Source: Sepioteuthis lessoniana
Lineage: Eukaryota > Mollusca > Cephalopoda > Myopsida > Loliginidae
Direction: 5' to 3'
Length of the DNA stretch: 64,000 bases
Assembly: GCA_963585895.1 (NCBI GenBank)
Contig: OY757911.1
Coordinates: forward strand, 92,656,514 to 92,720,513
Of this stretch, positions 20,152-31,729 are shown piece after piece. Below the pieces are notes generated by a model that worked only from the letters and a program-made list of their open reading frames with translations, was not told the DNA's origin and did no database searches. Made by a program: the position numbers and the translations under genes. The number at the start of each line of letters is the position of its first letter. Within the stretch, counting starts at the first letter, position 1.

Positions 20152-21214
20152 TCACCATCTTCAACATAGAACTGTTGCTATTGTTTCCAAGGCATTTTTA
20201 AGCTGAACATTAACGTCGCTGCGTGTTCTAAGATTATTTCCCTGCATTGTATTCTTCATCAAGGTTTTTGTTAAGCTAAGGAAACCATGGGATATTGAAA
20301 TCCATACAAGGAGCTTATGCAAACGTCAGATAAGCTGATGTATATCAGCCCCATCAAGTTTCTCACTCGTAAACGATTTTCTCTGTCAATCATCAAGACT
20401 GGATTCCAGAAGAATATTGTGTAGCATTCGTACTCCAATGATAGCACATCATATAAGATTACTTTTTCCCTCTTGGGTATGGTTTTCTGTTCTTAGAATC
20501 TAATATAAAAGGGGTGACTGATCTTCCCCTTTACATTTGACATCTTCACGTAATAGGTTGAAGAAAAAATGCTCACGTGACTGGGAAAAAAGAATAACTG
20601 GCATAATGAGCGTTATTGCTTCGATGATTGAAAAAACAAAAAACAAAAATATATCAACACTCCTGTTTGCTGCCATCATTTTGCTTTCCATGCATAGAGT
20701 TAATCTGAGGAAGATCATAGAATGGACAGATCGAAAGGTTATGTTGACAATATCAGACACACAAAAAGTATTTTCAATTGTCCATAAGAAATTGGAACGG
20801 TCATGACACCTCTCAGGCTGATAGAAAAAATATTACGTTTATTTGATTTTTTTTAATAGGATTGTTTGAAAGCTTTCGTCTTCAAAATGGTTCTGTTGCA
20901 TTATGTTACATCACTGCAACTTACAGTCAATAAACTCCTAAAAAATTAAAAATCAAATTGGGAGAATTAGGAATGAATAAAGTATCCAATTGATATTCAT
21001 CTGAGCGAATTGATTGATCATTTGATTCTTATGGAATATCAAACTGTCTCGTGTTATTTCATACCAAGAGCTTACGGAATTGCACAGATTTCACGTTGAT
21101 ATAAGAATTGTTTGTGTTACTGTTTCATAAGTGTTTTTGCATTAGTTACATGAATCAAGTAGTTCTATATGATACAAATAATTAGCGAATAGGTCTATTT
21201 GAGCCTAAGATGAG
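20152..21214. other. Unassigned sequence
   Basis: No gene or repeat family recognised. Two overlapping open frames at 20500-20806, on opposite strands, lack known motifs. Confidence 0.4.
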
Positions 21215-21325
21215 ACGTAACACTTACTTACACTCCGAGTCAGAGAAGACCTGGGAGGGTTGGCGATGAAGAGGTACTCTATACTCCCCAGATCTCCAGG
21301 ACTTAAGATTTCTCGCAAGATGCAG
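21215..21325 (-). repeat. M element fragment (antisense)
   Basis: Matches the M block 'gacctgggagggttggcgat', 'gaagaggtactctatactc' and 'ccccagatctccagg'. Both ends are missing. Confidence 0.55.
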
Positions 21326-21834
21326 TTTAGTTTCTTATCCAAAACTCTCCTTTTTTTGCGAACTCCGTCATGAAACTGTTGGTAATTGAATAATCAGCTG
21401 CAAAGCTCTGGGTTTTTTAATGTTTTCTTACACCATTTCGGTATTTGTTATGTTTAATTGACTTGAAGTCACTATTATATGAGACTAAACGAGAATAAAT
21501 TTCTTTAAATTAGTGAAGGTTTGCAAAGGAAAATTGCTAAGCATTGAACTTCAGGGAAGATCCCACACTATAGATGGACCACTAAGTCAGTGATCGTTCT
21601 AATCATTGAATCGGAAATAAGATAAATATTTAAATGTTTCCACAATAACTTTCTTCTTTTGGTGTTTTTAGAGAACATGAACTGACAATCAGTATCTTAT
21701 TTGAATTCTACGACTTAATTAAATTCTTCCCTTTATTCTAATTCCCTTTTGACTTGAGTTAAATATCCCAGAAATGTAACTGTTGTACAATATCATATTA
21801 TAAAGAGAAAATATAAGCTTTGTGATAGTGTTTT

Positions 21835-22080
21835 GTTGTGAGGCCCTAAAGAGAGTTGGTGGAGAGGAATGAATGACGATGGTTTCACATCAGGAAAAAA
21901 AGCCAGATTAGAGGTCAGAGAAAAATGCCACTCAATTTATTATTGATATTGCAACCTCCTTCTCGACCAGTTTTAAAAACAGGAAGACATATAGTGGTGT
22001 TCTCGCTTGTTTTATAAATTTTTGCCCATCACCAATGAGTGAAGGTTTCGCTTAGCCTCAAAAGTCAAGTCATTTCTTTT
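21835..22080. repeat. Dispersed repeat D, copy 1
   Basis: Shares with 45303-45545 a series of blocks at the same spacing: a 'gaggaatgaatgacgatg'-type start, 'tcaggaaaaaaagcc', 'cagagaaaaatgccactca', 'cctccttctcgaccag' and 'aacaggaagacat'. The family is not identified; an LTR fragment is one possibility. The ordinary flanks (21330-21830, 22090-22550) show nothing. Confidence 0.5.
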
Positions 22081-22547
22081 CAGCCAGTTACAAACTGACC
22101 ATATTCAAAAATCTGCAACTCACTTGTGACCGTTTATCTTACTTACCGGTAGAGTTCATATCGTTCACCCTTTATTGCCAGTCACACTGACGGGCCCAAG
22201 TGCCACGCGGGCTGAAAGGTAGCCAATGAATGTATCTATTTAAAAAATGTTTCAGTAAAATTTTTCGCATTATAAAGTGAGAAAATTTTTAATTAAAGAG
22301 ATACAACCTAAATATCCACACAACAATTGTTCGCTCATGTCATTTTAGTCAGCAGCAAATTCGTTTTTGTGCCACTTTTCTAGACTAAATTTCGGTTCAG
22401 CGAACGTCATTCAGTCCGGTGTTACGTCCCTGAGCTACGTGAAAAAACATAAAATCGTGAAACAAATACATTTCTCCTTAATACATATATTTAGAATAAA
22501 TAAAACACATAAAGATAATGAAAAATCCGAAGCTTAAACAAATATCA

Positions 22548-22550
<3 letters not shown>

Positions 22551-22591
<41 letters not shown>
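22551..22591. repeat. (TA)n microsatellite
   Basis: A pure TA tract. The minus-strand open frame across it is repeat translation. Confidence 0.95.
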
Positions 22592-22593
<2 letters not shown>

Positions 22594-22904
22594 TTTCTTT
22601 TAAGAAAAAACCAAAGACCGGTTATTTTAGGATTATAAATTTGTTTCCATCCTGTTTTGCGTTTCTGATGTAAACCAAAAACACGAAGAATAATATAACA
22701 GGAATTCTTCAGATCCAGTGATAAAAAAAAACCCATATTGCTCTGTAAAATTAATTACATTGAGCTTTCTACCAGGAAAATGTTCGGCTCTTGAATGATT
22801 TTCTGGTCCTGAAGGAATTACTCCCAACTCTGGTTCAACTGGACCGAATTATACTATATATATATATTTTTTTTCAGGCTATAATTAATTGAAAGATGAA
22901 AAAT

Positions 22905-23535
22905 AAAAATGTACATATGTACAAATATTTGTTTCACCCCACTGTATATGATATATTAAACACATTTTTAGATACATTCTTAAACGAGTCTGAGCTTATT
23001 CTATTGTACACAGTCGTCTTAGATATTTCTCTCTAACTCAGATTGTTACATTTACAATTAATCATTCATTTGTTTGCACACAGTAAAATGGCTTCGGTTA
23101 TTGCAAAGCAATAGTAACAATATAACATCGGTCATTTCTTTGCACACATTTATGTGGATATACATATATGATACGTAATTGAATAATTTGGAGGTTATCT
23201 CATTTTTAAATGAGTTACAACTAATTTGTCTGCTCTTTAGTTTTCCTATAGTTTCTACTCACTTAAATGGTTTCAATTACTGTTATGTAATCATTTGTTT
23301 GCACACAGTGAAGTGATTTCAAGATGTGATTTTTGCATTAATTATTTTATTCAACACTATTCATTCATTTTCATACAATTCAATGGCTCCAAGTGTTGCT
23401 ATGTATTACTAAGAACTCAATAAAACATCAGTCATTTTAAAAAGACTGTTGAATGATCGAACACTTTAATTTCTAGCAATTCAATTTAGTATAAGCAATT
23501 TTTTTCGCATAGCTCAAATAAACAAAGTATTATAC
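22905..23535 (-). repeat. M element, expanded central units
   Basis: A string of degenerate units typical of the M centre: 'catttgtttgcacacagt' units at about 23065, 23300 and others, 'ctccaagtgttgctatgtat', and 'caattcaatttagtataag' near 23485. The 5' hairpin end is not seen. The number of units is higher than in most copies. Confidence 0.55.
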
Positions 23536-23936
23536 TTGACCCTTAGACACATGCAGAATAGATATGTTAGACAGTATTTTACAAAGAAGTAACATAAAAA
23601 AATCTTAGTTGATAATAACTTCCCGAATAAACTAATTGATCAACAAATGAAATTATATCCCTTAAAAAACAGACTAATAGGATTTGAAATTCGTCGAAAA
23701 CAAGGAATGATTCGAAATCTCCCGATGAACGAACGGAACGTGGATTCTGCACAATGTTTTTAATAGTTTAGGTGACGTAGTTTAGAGCAACAAATGCTGA
23801 TTCATTGATCAAACGGCCATTTCTTCTTGTCATAAACAGCCAAAATTTCCTGTTATACAAATCTTCCATAGATTTTATATATTTTTATACTTTTTACACA
23901 TACATCGTTAACTTAACATATTAATATAACCCATCA

Positions 23937-23985
23937 TAGCCCTGATGATGGTTCGGCAGAACCGAAACGCTATAGTGTCGACTTT
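23937..23985 (+). ncRNA. Hammerhead ribozyme-like motif near Penelope-like remnant
   Basis: Core CTGATGA at 23942-23948, one extra T, stem II GGTTC/GAACC (23950-23954 with 23959-23963) around a 4-base loop, GAAA at 23964-23967, stem III CGC/GTG around TATA, and cleavage triplet GTC ending at 23979. Stem I is eroded (only 3 of the first 4 positions pair). The extra base between CTGATGA and stem II is also seen in the copies at 34.3 and 34.5 kb, so it is a family feature. Confidence 0.5.
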
Positions 23986-24002
23986 GTTTCTCAATGAATC
24001 TC

Positions 24003-24660
24003 TCCTTCTACTTGGACAACCTTGTTATCAATTTTTCTTTACTAACTGTCAGATTACTATCCATTATTTTCTTCCATCCCATTAATATCCATAAAAATAG
24101 CAATAACAACACCAATAATAACACTAACAGAATTAACTTATATTACAAAAATAAAATGCATAAAAACTACAGTTAGACCAGCAAGTAGTAAGTTACTAAA
24201 CATTTTGCTTAGAGGTAGTACAAGGACGAATGAATGGGTCACCCATGAGAGAATCGAACTCACTTTTGAAAGTTTACTACTTCTAAATTGCTAACCATTA
24301 CACCACCCGAGGTACCCAAATTAGAAAGGCAAGTAATAACAGCATTATACGTAGACACATTAAACCCATCGAACCTCAAAAACAAATAAAACTCATTATT
24401 TACAACACTAAATTTAAAACGTCAAACCTCATCGTTAAGAATAACACAAACGCCCGCCAAACTCTCCTAAATCAAATTAATGTAGTGTGTAAATTTACAT
24501 GTCCATTTCGAGAGTGTTTCTCACAAGAGAATGGTAAAATTTCCTCTAATAATTTTAAAAAAAACCCAAAAAACAGGGCCTTTATATCCATTCAATGAAA
24601 AATACTGTAAAAATTTATCAAATTTAACTGTCGTTAAAAAACCTAACAAGATCATAGGTC
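24003..24660 (+). mobile_element. Penelope-like retroelement remnant, broken
   Basis: Two pieces read as the region before and around the GIY-YIG endonuclease of Penelope-like elements: TNRINLYYKNKMHKNY before 24180 and, after a nested SINE, KPIEPQKQIKLIIYNTKFKT and a cysteine block NVVCKFTCPFRECF near 24480-24525. The reverse transcriptase is absent from the window and the endonuclease is not recognisable further right, where an M element begins. A hammerhead-like motif lies just upstream (23937-23985), as expected for the terminal repeats of this group. The element is a broken fossil with several breaks. Confidence 0.65.
24192..24328 (-). repeat. S4, short tRNA-like SINE nested in the Penelope-like remnant
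   Basis: A 137-bp insertion flanked by gcaagtagtaa (24181-24191) and gcaagtaataa (24329-24339), a duplication with one mismatch. On the minus strand it reads like a tRNA: 'gggtacctcgggtggtgtaa' start with A box, 'gtgagttcgattctctcat' B-box arm, and a 'gggtgaccc' end that partly pairs with the start. The tRNA-like part is about 82 nt (24236-24317) plus a short tail. A retroposed tRNA-type pseudogene is an alternative. Confidence 0.65.
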
Positions 24661-24667
24661 ATCCTCT

Positions 24668-24905
24668 AAGTATCATGTTCTGTCTGTAAGGCTTAGAATA
24701 CGCTGACCGTGTCCTCTGCAAAGGGGACCCCCCCTTTGTTGTTCTCGGTATGATATTAACACGGTATCTTCTTGTGAGACCCTAGTTCTGGAGATCTGGG
24801 GAGTTTAAAGTATCATTTCATTACTATTTCTCCTAGTTTTACTCTGACTCGATAAGGTTGTACTGGTTTGGGTCAAATTTATTGGTCAAATAGATTTGTT
24901 TGAAA
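24668..24905 (+). repeat. M element, 5' part (sense), diverged
   Basis: Begins 'ctgtctgtaaggcttagaat' and 'acgctgaccgtgtcctctgc' (5' region), then 'aaggggacc', 'ggagatctggggagtttaaa', and 'gactcgataaggttgtactg'. The shared 3' domain is missing. Confidence 0.5.
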
Positions 24906-25014
24906 ATTACTCGTATTTGATTGGAAAAGTCAATGCCATAAAACTGAAAATCATTAGCCTTAAAATTGTTCATAGAAGCTATAATAGTTTACCCAGGATA
25001 CATATTAGTTTCAG

Positions 25015-25512
25015 CTCCGTCGGCTAGGGCTGAAGAATACACCGACTGTATATCTGCAGAAGGGTAGGGCCATTCTCCACAATGAGTGTCCTGATATGAC
25101 ATAAAACCATCTGGTGGTGACGCTCCAGTAATGCTAAAGCTTGTGAGAATATGGAATACCTCTTCATAACCATCGCTCCCCGGTCCACTCGAGTCGGGAG
25201 TGATAGCATCTGATAGGGTCCTATCTATGCGTCATATAAAACTGTTTAGCATTTTAACTGAGTGCAATCAAATAACTTATGCTGTATTGAAATGTTAGAA
25301 ATAAGACTGTTTGATCATTTAACTTTGCGTAAACAAATGACTGGTGTTTATTTGAATTGCTTGTTATATATAGCAATACTTGGAACAATTCAAATTAATT
25401 ATGGTTTCAAATCATATATACGTAATATATATGTATAAAAAGGATTTGGCAGTAAATAACCTACAATGGTTGATATACCATAAAACCAAACCAAACCAAA
25501 CAAAACCAAAAC
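25015..25512 (+). repeat. M element (sense), full-length type
   Basis: 5' end 'gtcggctagggctgaagaat', then 'acaccgactgtatatctgc', the middle 'caccatctggtggtgacgct'-type block, 'ctatctatgcgtcatataaa' and central units. The 3' domain is 'aggatttggcagtaaataac', 'ctacaatggttgatatacc' and an end rich in AAACCAAACC at 25480-25510. The minus-strand open frame 25024-25209 is fortuitous. Confidence 0.75.
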
Positions 25513-25514
25513 AT

Positions 25515-26865
25515 AGTACTTTCTTAAAAATATATAGTTGTGTGAAAGTAAATGTCTCTTATTAAATAGGCATAATTACTTGAGTACATACAATTATTTA
25601 TTTTAGATAGGAATATTTTAATCCTAGCATGTGCAAGTAAATACTATTTATTTTTTAGAAATTCTTGATAGCATTTAATTGTATGTTGAAACATCTAAGA
25701 AACCACTGCACAAATAAGAATCAAAATGTACTATAAGCGTTTTTACCTGACTTCTTGGCATAAAACAAATCAAGGTTGACCTGGCATGTTGTTAACATCA
25801 GCCATTGAGCTTTATATAATCATGATATTCAAGATTCTAGGATATAAAACTTAAGTCAAGTGTTCAATATGTTGCTTTATCGTCCGACATTTCTTCAAAT
25901 CATATTGAAAATACATTTTCAATATCAGATCGTGTAGCTGTTTATTAGTCAACTCAGATTTTTTACAAGGTCATTAGTATTAAGTAAACAATGATAATCG
26001 ATTTTGCTCTCTGACAAATGATTGCCGAGACTACATTCCTAACAATGCTATTTATCAAGCATAGATTAGACATGGCATTCATTTCCAAATGAAGGTGTTC
26101 TAGGATCGAGTGCAATGAGTAGAGAGTTAAGCTATCATACTATTGTTTGTGAGATTTTTTTTTATTGGATGTCTCATAATTCTGACTTTGTGACAATATA
26201 AGCTAAGGTTTGTAAACAAGTACAGGTGTACCAGTGAGAATTGAACTCTCTATTCATGATCGTCGAGTCTATATTGATAATTGTATTACTTATCAACATC
26301 GATGAGTGAAAAAGAGACAATGACGATCGAATTCACAGCAGCAGCTTTTTGAGACTCATTCTAATTATGTTAACTACTTAGACTATTTTTCTAAGGCCAC
26401 ATGTGCAGATGAACAACAGAATTAAGTGTTGGTAAGAGTACTTTATAAATCCAGTAATTTAATAAGCTTAGCTAATCTGGAGGAGAAGCCTGCAAATATA
26501 AATGAATCGGCGTGTGTCGTCGTATCAAGTACTATACAAATGATCGAGAAAACCACCTGTTTAATATTGTATTTCACCAAGAATGGCTTACATTTTCACA
26601 AGGTCACGAGTAAAGATCACTGCTCTGTTCTTGATCGTCCGGACTATCTTGATAATCTTGTTACTTTCCATGATTAGATTAGTTGAAAAACATTAATATA
26701 TGGAGATTATTATAGTGGTACGGAACGAAAATACCCGTTTTCTCATTATGCTGCTCAATAAGATAAACTTAATTTTGCCATGATATCGAAAATTATGAAA
26801 CAGTGGTGAGTATCTAATTAATTTCGCAGGTAGTAATATATGTATATATTTACCTACATTTCCAT
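25515..26865. other. Unassigned AT-rich sequence
   Basis: No gene recognised. A tRNA-like B box on the minus strand ('gagttcaattctcactgg', antisense at about 26232-26249) suggests a degraded SINE head at 26225-26300. The open frame 26426-26677 shows no known domain. Confidence 0.35.
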
Positions 26866-26867
26866 GG

Positions 26868-26968
26868 CAGGCTAGATGAGGAAAGTCAATATCTAAGTGG
26901 AATACAGCTGGTTTGAATTTAGACATTTCATTTTCTCTCACCAGTTGCTTTAATAAGACTAAATAGTC
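26868..26968 (-). repeat. S1 SINE 3' part (antisense fragment)
   Basis: Antisense of the S1 body and end: 'ctaagtggaatacagctggt', 'ttgaatttagacatttcat', 'ctctcaccagttgctttaa'. The tRNA-like head is missing. Confidence 0.5.
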
Positions 26969-27404
26969 TAGTTTGCCTTACTATTCACAGTGTCCTGGCT
27001 TTCACACAAAACACGAAACTGCGTGACGATGAAGCTCCTGTCCTTGATCTTTGTGAAGTGTAGATTCCAACTTCATTGTTATTACTACCAGATCCACTCT
27101 GACCCTGAGTTGTATTATCTATTAGGATCCTATCTATGAGTAAAATAGATCTGTTACAAAATAAATAGTATCAGAGAAGAATATTTGAGACCATATCAAT
27201 GCGTATAAATAATTTTAATTAATAATCGTTTCGTGAAGCTCTAATTATTTAAGAATGATAATAATTAGTTACCTGAAGCAATATGCGTCAAGCAAATTTT
27301 TTTTAAAAAGTGGTTTCTTGAAACCATATTGCTGTGTATTAATCATTAATACTTTAGTGGAGTATTTGAAACTGTTCAACAGTGAGCAAATTATTTGCAT
27401 TGGA

Positions 27405-28238
27405 GTGGTTGGTTTGTTGGTTGGATTTTATGACATCTCAAATATTATAGCCAAATCATGTTTACACATATATATTAAACATATATGATTTGTAAATAAC
27501 GTTTTTAGATAATATTTTAAACAACCCATCGCTCCTTCTTTGTACAGAGTTGAATAGTTTCAAGTATTTCTACTTAATACAAATTATTCTATTCAATATT
27601 AATAATTTGTTTTCTGTCAGAAAAGTGGATACAAGTATTACCATTTAACGCTAAATATTCTTCATTCAATTACACATAGTCCAATGGTACCAAGCATTGC
27701 TATCTAATATGAATCATTCTATCTAGGCACACAAAGTAAAAGAGTTTCAAGTATTGCTATTTAACACTAATAATCCTTCTCAGCAGTAATCATTCGTTTG
27801 TATTATGTTAAATGGTTCCAAGTATTACTATGTAGCACTAACAATTCAATTGGTTGGTTGGTTGGTTTGTTTGTTTTACGGAATAATAACTCTTTTCGGG
27901 TCATTTAACACTGAATTAAATTTCAAACAGTTCAATTTAGTATACGTATAGTTTTTGTTTACAAACTGTTAAATGACAAATCACTTCTATTTAAAACAGT
28001 TCAGTATAGCATAGGTACACGGTTTAGTTCTCTTTGACCCATAGATAGGACTTTTAGCAGGTGCTACCACTCCTGGCCAGAATGGACCTGGGAGTGAAGT
28101 GGTACTCCACATTCCCCAAAGCTCCAGCATTACTTGAACCTCACCATCAGGTTGTTTAGTATTATATCGAGGACACTCGTTAGGGGGTCTTAGACCTCTG
28201 CAGAAAAGCAGACGGTGTATTCTATAGCCCAAAAATTC
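27405..28238 (-). repeat. M element (antisense), long centre
   Basis: The right end 28200-28238 is a degraded 5' terminus ('gcagacggtgtattctatag'). Inside are 'tcaccatcaggttgtttag', 'ggcagtaacc'-type blocks, 'gaatggacctgggagtgaag', 'gacccatagataggac', and then a long run of central units (28000 down to 27490: 'caattcagtatagcatagg', 'ggttccaagtattactatg' and similar). The left end has the 3' domain with 'ggttggtttgttggttgga'. Confidence 0.65.
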
Positions 28239-28239
28239 A

Positions 28240-28575
28240 ATTAGACATCAGTAATTTGTTTTAAGACGGTTAATGATCAAAGAGTTCTACTTCTAACAAT
28301 ACAATTTAACATTAGTCATTTGCTTGCATCCAGTTTTGGTGTCCAACAATTCTTTTTGACTCATAGATAGGACCCTTTCAGGTTGTACCATTCCAGATCA
28401 AAGTGGACCTGGGAGCACTGGCGACGAAGGGTTACTCTAGGTTTCCAAAAGCTTCAAAGCTGGAGCCTCACTGTCAGATGGTTCAATTTCATATTCAGGA
28501 CACTCGTTGGTGAGGTGTCTTAGCCTTGTGCAGAGATGCAGTCGGTGTATTCTACAACTCCAGCTGACAGTGCTG
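28240..28575 (-). repeat. M element (antisense), second copy in tandem
   Basis: Directly right of the previous M: central units ('caatacaatttaacattag'), 'gactcatagataggaccct', 'aaagtggacctgggagcact', 'cactgtcagatggttcaat' and the 5' terminus 'gcagtcggtgtattctacaa'. The two form a head-to-tail pair. Confidence 0.65.
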
Positions 28576-28629
28576 AATATTGGAGTGGAGTACTTTATAT
28601 CATAAAACTTTGTGTGGAAAATTTTATGA

Positions 28630-28705
28630 AACAACGCAAAAAAGTATATATAAACGTATATTGTATACGATTCTGTAACCTTTACGCATGAAATGAACCC
28701 AAACG
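28630..28705. repeat. Dispersed repeat E, copy 1
   Basis: About 70 bp ('caaaaaagtatatataaacg', then 'acgattctgtaacctttacg') similar to 44566-44640. Family unknown. Confidence 0.45.
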
Positions 28706-29292
28706 GAATGACTTGTCGTCAAATCAGTCAACTATATTAACCCTTTAGAGTGCTGAAGAGGAGCGTTGAATTCATGCCTTTCACAATGGTATGTGAGCGA
28801 AGTGATGCAAAAAGAGTCTGTTAAACGATTTCAACTTGGCTATGAATAATATGACCTTTTTTGGACTTTAAGGGCCAGCTGTTTTCGAATTGTTGTTAAG
28901 AATTTATCGAACATTGTAAAAATTATTTCATTTAGCATTACGTGATACTTTGTAGTTTTTTCATGAATGGAAAAGTGGCATCTATATCAGTATAATCATA
29001 TTACTTATTTCATTGGTTCGATGATTTAATAAGTTAGAAACAAATCATTAATCAAGGGTGGGTAGAAAAATTATTTGGTTGAAACGTTTATATCATGGTG
29101 TCATGTTTGCTGTTCGGCTCAGAATTTTGGTCAGTCTAGAAACTTTTCAGCCCAACCCTCGAAAATGCATTGATTTGCAGTTTAATTAAGTAATAACTTT
29201 CAAGAACAAATTAACCTATTAGAATTTAATAAGCAAATAATAACGTTTTGTTAATTGTAAATGAATTATTTATGTGATACATAATAATTACA

Positions 29293-29545
29293 GTATTCAC
29301 CAATGGTCCGCTCGACCAGGGTCCAATCCAAGGCCGAGTCATATCAAAGACTCAAAAAATGGTACTTGATACTGCCTTGCTTAACACTCAGCATTATAAG
29401 GTACGTATTAAGAGTAAAGTGGTGCAATCCAGGGAATAGAGTAGCGCCCTCTCCTACATCTCGGTGTGGTAGCTATTGTAAAATGAGCCTTTCGGTCACC
29501 CTTGACTACAGTCGCCAACTTAAATGATGACAAGTATAAAATTAT
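29293..29545 (+). repeat. S3 tRNA-derived SINE (sense)
   Basis: Head 'tattcaccaatggtccgctc' and degraded B box 'accagggtccaatccaagg', body 'aaatggtacttgatactgcc', 'cattataaggtacgtattaa', 'gtagcgccctctcctacat', and end 'cacccttgactacagtcgcc'. It matches the copy at 61.7 kb in order. Confidence 0.7.
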
Positions 29546-29614
29546 TTGAACAAAGATATCAAAATTCAGTTCACTGTTATTATAATAGATAATGTATGTT
29601 CCATCCGGTTCGGC

Positions 29615-29865
29615 GGGGTTCACCGTTGGTATAGTGGCTAATGCTTTGGACTGCAGCATTTTAGGAAATGAGTTCGATTTCATGTCACGCTATATCGTTC
29701 TTTTTTGGACTAATTAGTCTTCTTAACCACCCTCAGCTATGGATTAATCATTACCTCTACTATTCTTCTACACGGATAACTTTGAAGTAAATGTCCTGCG
29801 AAGGTTGATATGCTACAGAACAAAGAAACCAAACCACTTCAAGTTGTATGGAGAGAAGGAAAAAC
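29615..29865 (+). repeat. S2 tRNA-derived SINE (sense)
   Basis: Head 'gttcaccgttggtatagtgg' (A box), B box 'aatgagttcgatttcatgtc', body with 'cctcagctatggattaatca', 3' domain 'gtcctgcgaaggttgatatg' and end 'aaagaaaccaaaccac'. Confidence 0.7.
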
Positions 29866-30570
29866 TATCACACATGTATTTTAACGTCATCTGCACGAGA
29901 ACCTAAATACGAAGACAAGATGTCAGCTCCTCTTATTGATTCCTAATGACTTTACTCATACTCCAGTTCTTACTTGCTGCTGTAGAAAAATTAAAATATA
30001 GTCCTCTCGTAAAAAAAACATAAAATAAATAAATAAATAAATCAAACACGAATCAAACTTACTGATGAAGAGTGTAATTTTGCAATTTTAAAATTGTTTA
30101 GAAATTTATGCAGACATTTTTAACACATACGATATTTTTCCATATAATCATGTACAAAACTTAATAAAAAAAAGTGAATACCACCTTTTAAAAGATTCAT
30201 AAGCTAATCTTGCAATTCATTATTATTACTAATGGTTTTGATCTTCACTTGCCTACGACTATAAACTCAACTCCCTCCACTCCAAACACGTCGTATTCCT
30301 GGTAGACCCACTTCTAAGTTCGAACCGTGTGTGAAATCTCACGCTCTACCCAACCGTTGTAATAGTGTGGTGTTTACAATTAGAAACTGTCCTTGAAACA
30401 CAGCCTCAGCCTTCGAACATCTTACTTGATATTCAAAATTTTGAGATTCTTTTTTTGCCAAGGAAACGTGTATTTCCCAAACTTATAAGCCATGGAAAGC
30501 TCCAATGGTGATTTATGCTTTGAAGAGGAGAGGTCGATCCCTTCGCCGGATGAATAATTATAACATTGTT
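29866..30570. other. Unassigned sequence with a possible tRNA-like SINE head
   Basis: No gene seen. On the minus strand at about 30290-30370 'gttgggtagagcgtgagatt' and 'cacacggttcgaacttaga' resemble A and B boxes, probably an S3-related fragment. Confidence 0.35.
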
Positions 30571-30572
30571 TT

Positions 30573-30905
30573 TTTTTGTTTTGTTTCGTTTGTTTTTATT
30601 GCATATCAACCATTGTAGGTTATTCAATACCAAATCCATTTTATGCATATAAACAGTTCTATTTCAAACAATTCTGTTTAGCTTAGGTTCACTTTTTATT
30701 TTTTATTTAACCCATAAATAGGACCTTATGAGGTGCTATTACTACGAGACAGAGTGGACCTGGAAGTGATGATAATGAAGGGATACTTTGCCTTCCCCAA
30801 AGCCCCAATATTACTGGAACCTAACCATCAGATTGTTTAGTGTCATATCCAGGACACTTATTAGGGAAGTCGGTGTATTCTGCAGCCCCAGCCGACTGTT
30901 CCAAA
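30573..30905 (-). repeat. M element (antisense), short centre
   Basis: Left: 3' domain with 'caaccattgtaggttattc'. Then one central unit ('caattctgtttagcttagg'), 'cagagtggacctggaagtga', 'tcagattgtttagtgtcata' and the right 5' terminus 'gtcggtgtattctgcagccc' with 'gccgactg'. The minus open frame 30433-30648 is fortuitous. Confidence 0.75.
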
Positions 30906-31169
30906 TAATGACATTAGATTTAATATAAATAACTTAATAACAGTATATCAAGTGAAATAGAATCAACAATCGTATGGCATCTAAAATTATATAGAACCGA
31001 ATACAGCGTCTGGACTTTTAATAACATTGCGATATGCTAGAGTCATTCTCTAATGAGTGCGTAGGTAGATGACTTGAAGATTTCTCTCATGCGATAACTA
31101 TGAAAATTACGTACTTGCTCTGTCTCTTTTAGTATTCCAAACGTCAACTAACTTGTGAAGTAAAATAAC

Positions 31170-31728
31170 AGTACAGTTGTTTTTTTGGATTTTATGGCAT
31201 ATCAACCTTTGTAGGTTATTTAACATCAAATCCATTTTTATGTAAATAATCAGTTCTATTCAAAACAATTCAGTTTAGCATAAGTACACAGTTTAATTAT
31301 CAAAAACATTTCTATTTCAAATTATTCAAGCAGTTATATATAACAATTCAGTTTAGTCTAAGTACAGTTTCAATGTCAAAAACAGTTCAATTTCAAATAA
31401 TTCAGTTTAAACGTAAGTACGGTTTATTCGTCTAAACCATTTCCATTTCAAGCTATTCAGTTTAATCAAGCAATTCAGTTTAGCATAAGTATGCCGTTAG
31501 TTCTATTTGACCCATAGATAGGGTCCTATTAGGTGCTATCACGCCGGGCCAGAGTGGATCTGGAAGTGATGGCAATGAAGGGGTACTTTGCCTTCCCCAA
31601 AGCCCCAATATTACTGGAACCTCACCATCAGAATCTTTAGTGTCATATCCAGGACACTCGTTGGGCGGGGGATCTTATCCATCTGCAAAGGTGCAGTCGG
31701 TGTATTCTACAGCTCCAGCCGACTGGGC
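31170..31728 (-). repeat. M element (antisense), four or more central units
   Basis: The clearest full copy. 3' domain at 31175-31240; central units with 'cagtttagcataagtac'-type cores at about 31270, 31345, 31405 and 31475. Then the body ('cagagtggatctggaagtga', 'cactcgttgggcgggggatc') and the 5' terminus at 31694-31725, which carries the small hairpin cagtcgg/ccgactg. Confidence 0.8.
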
Positions 31729-31729
31729 C

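Noticed and set aside
31250-31500. CRISPR-like array of regularly spaced similar units
   Set aside because: The units are degenerate tandem parts of the M element with no unique spacers; CRISPR arrays are not expected in animal DNA.
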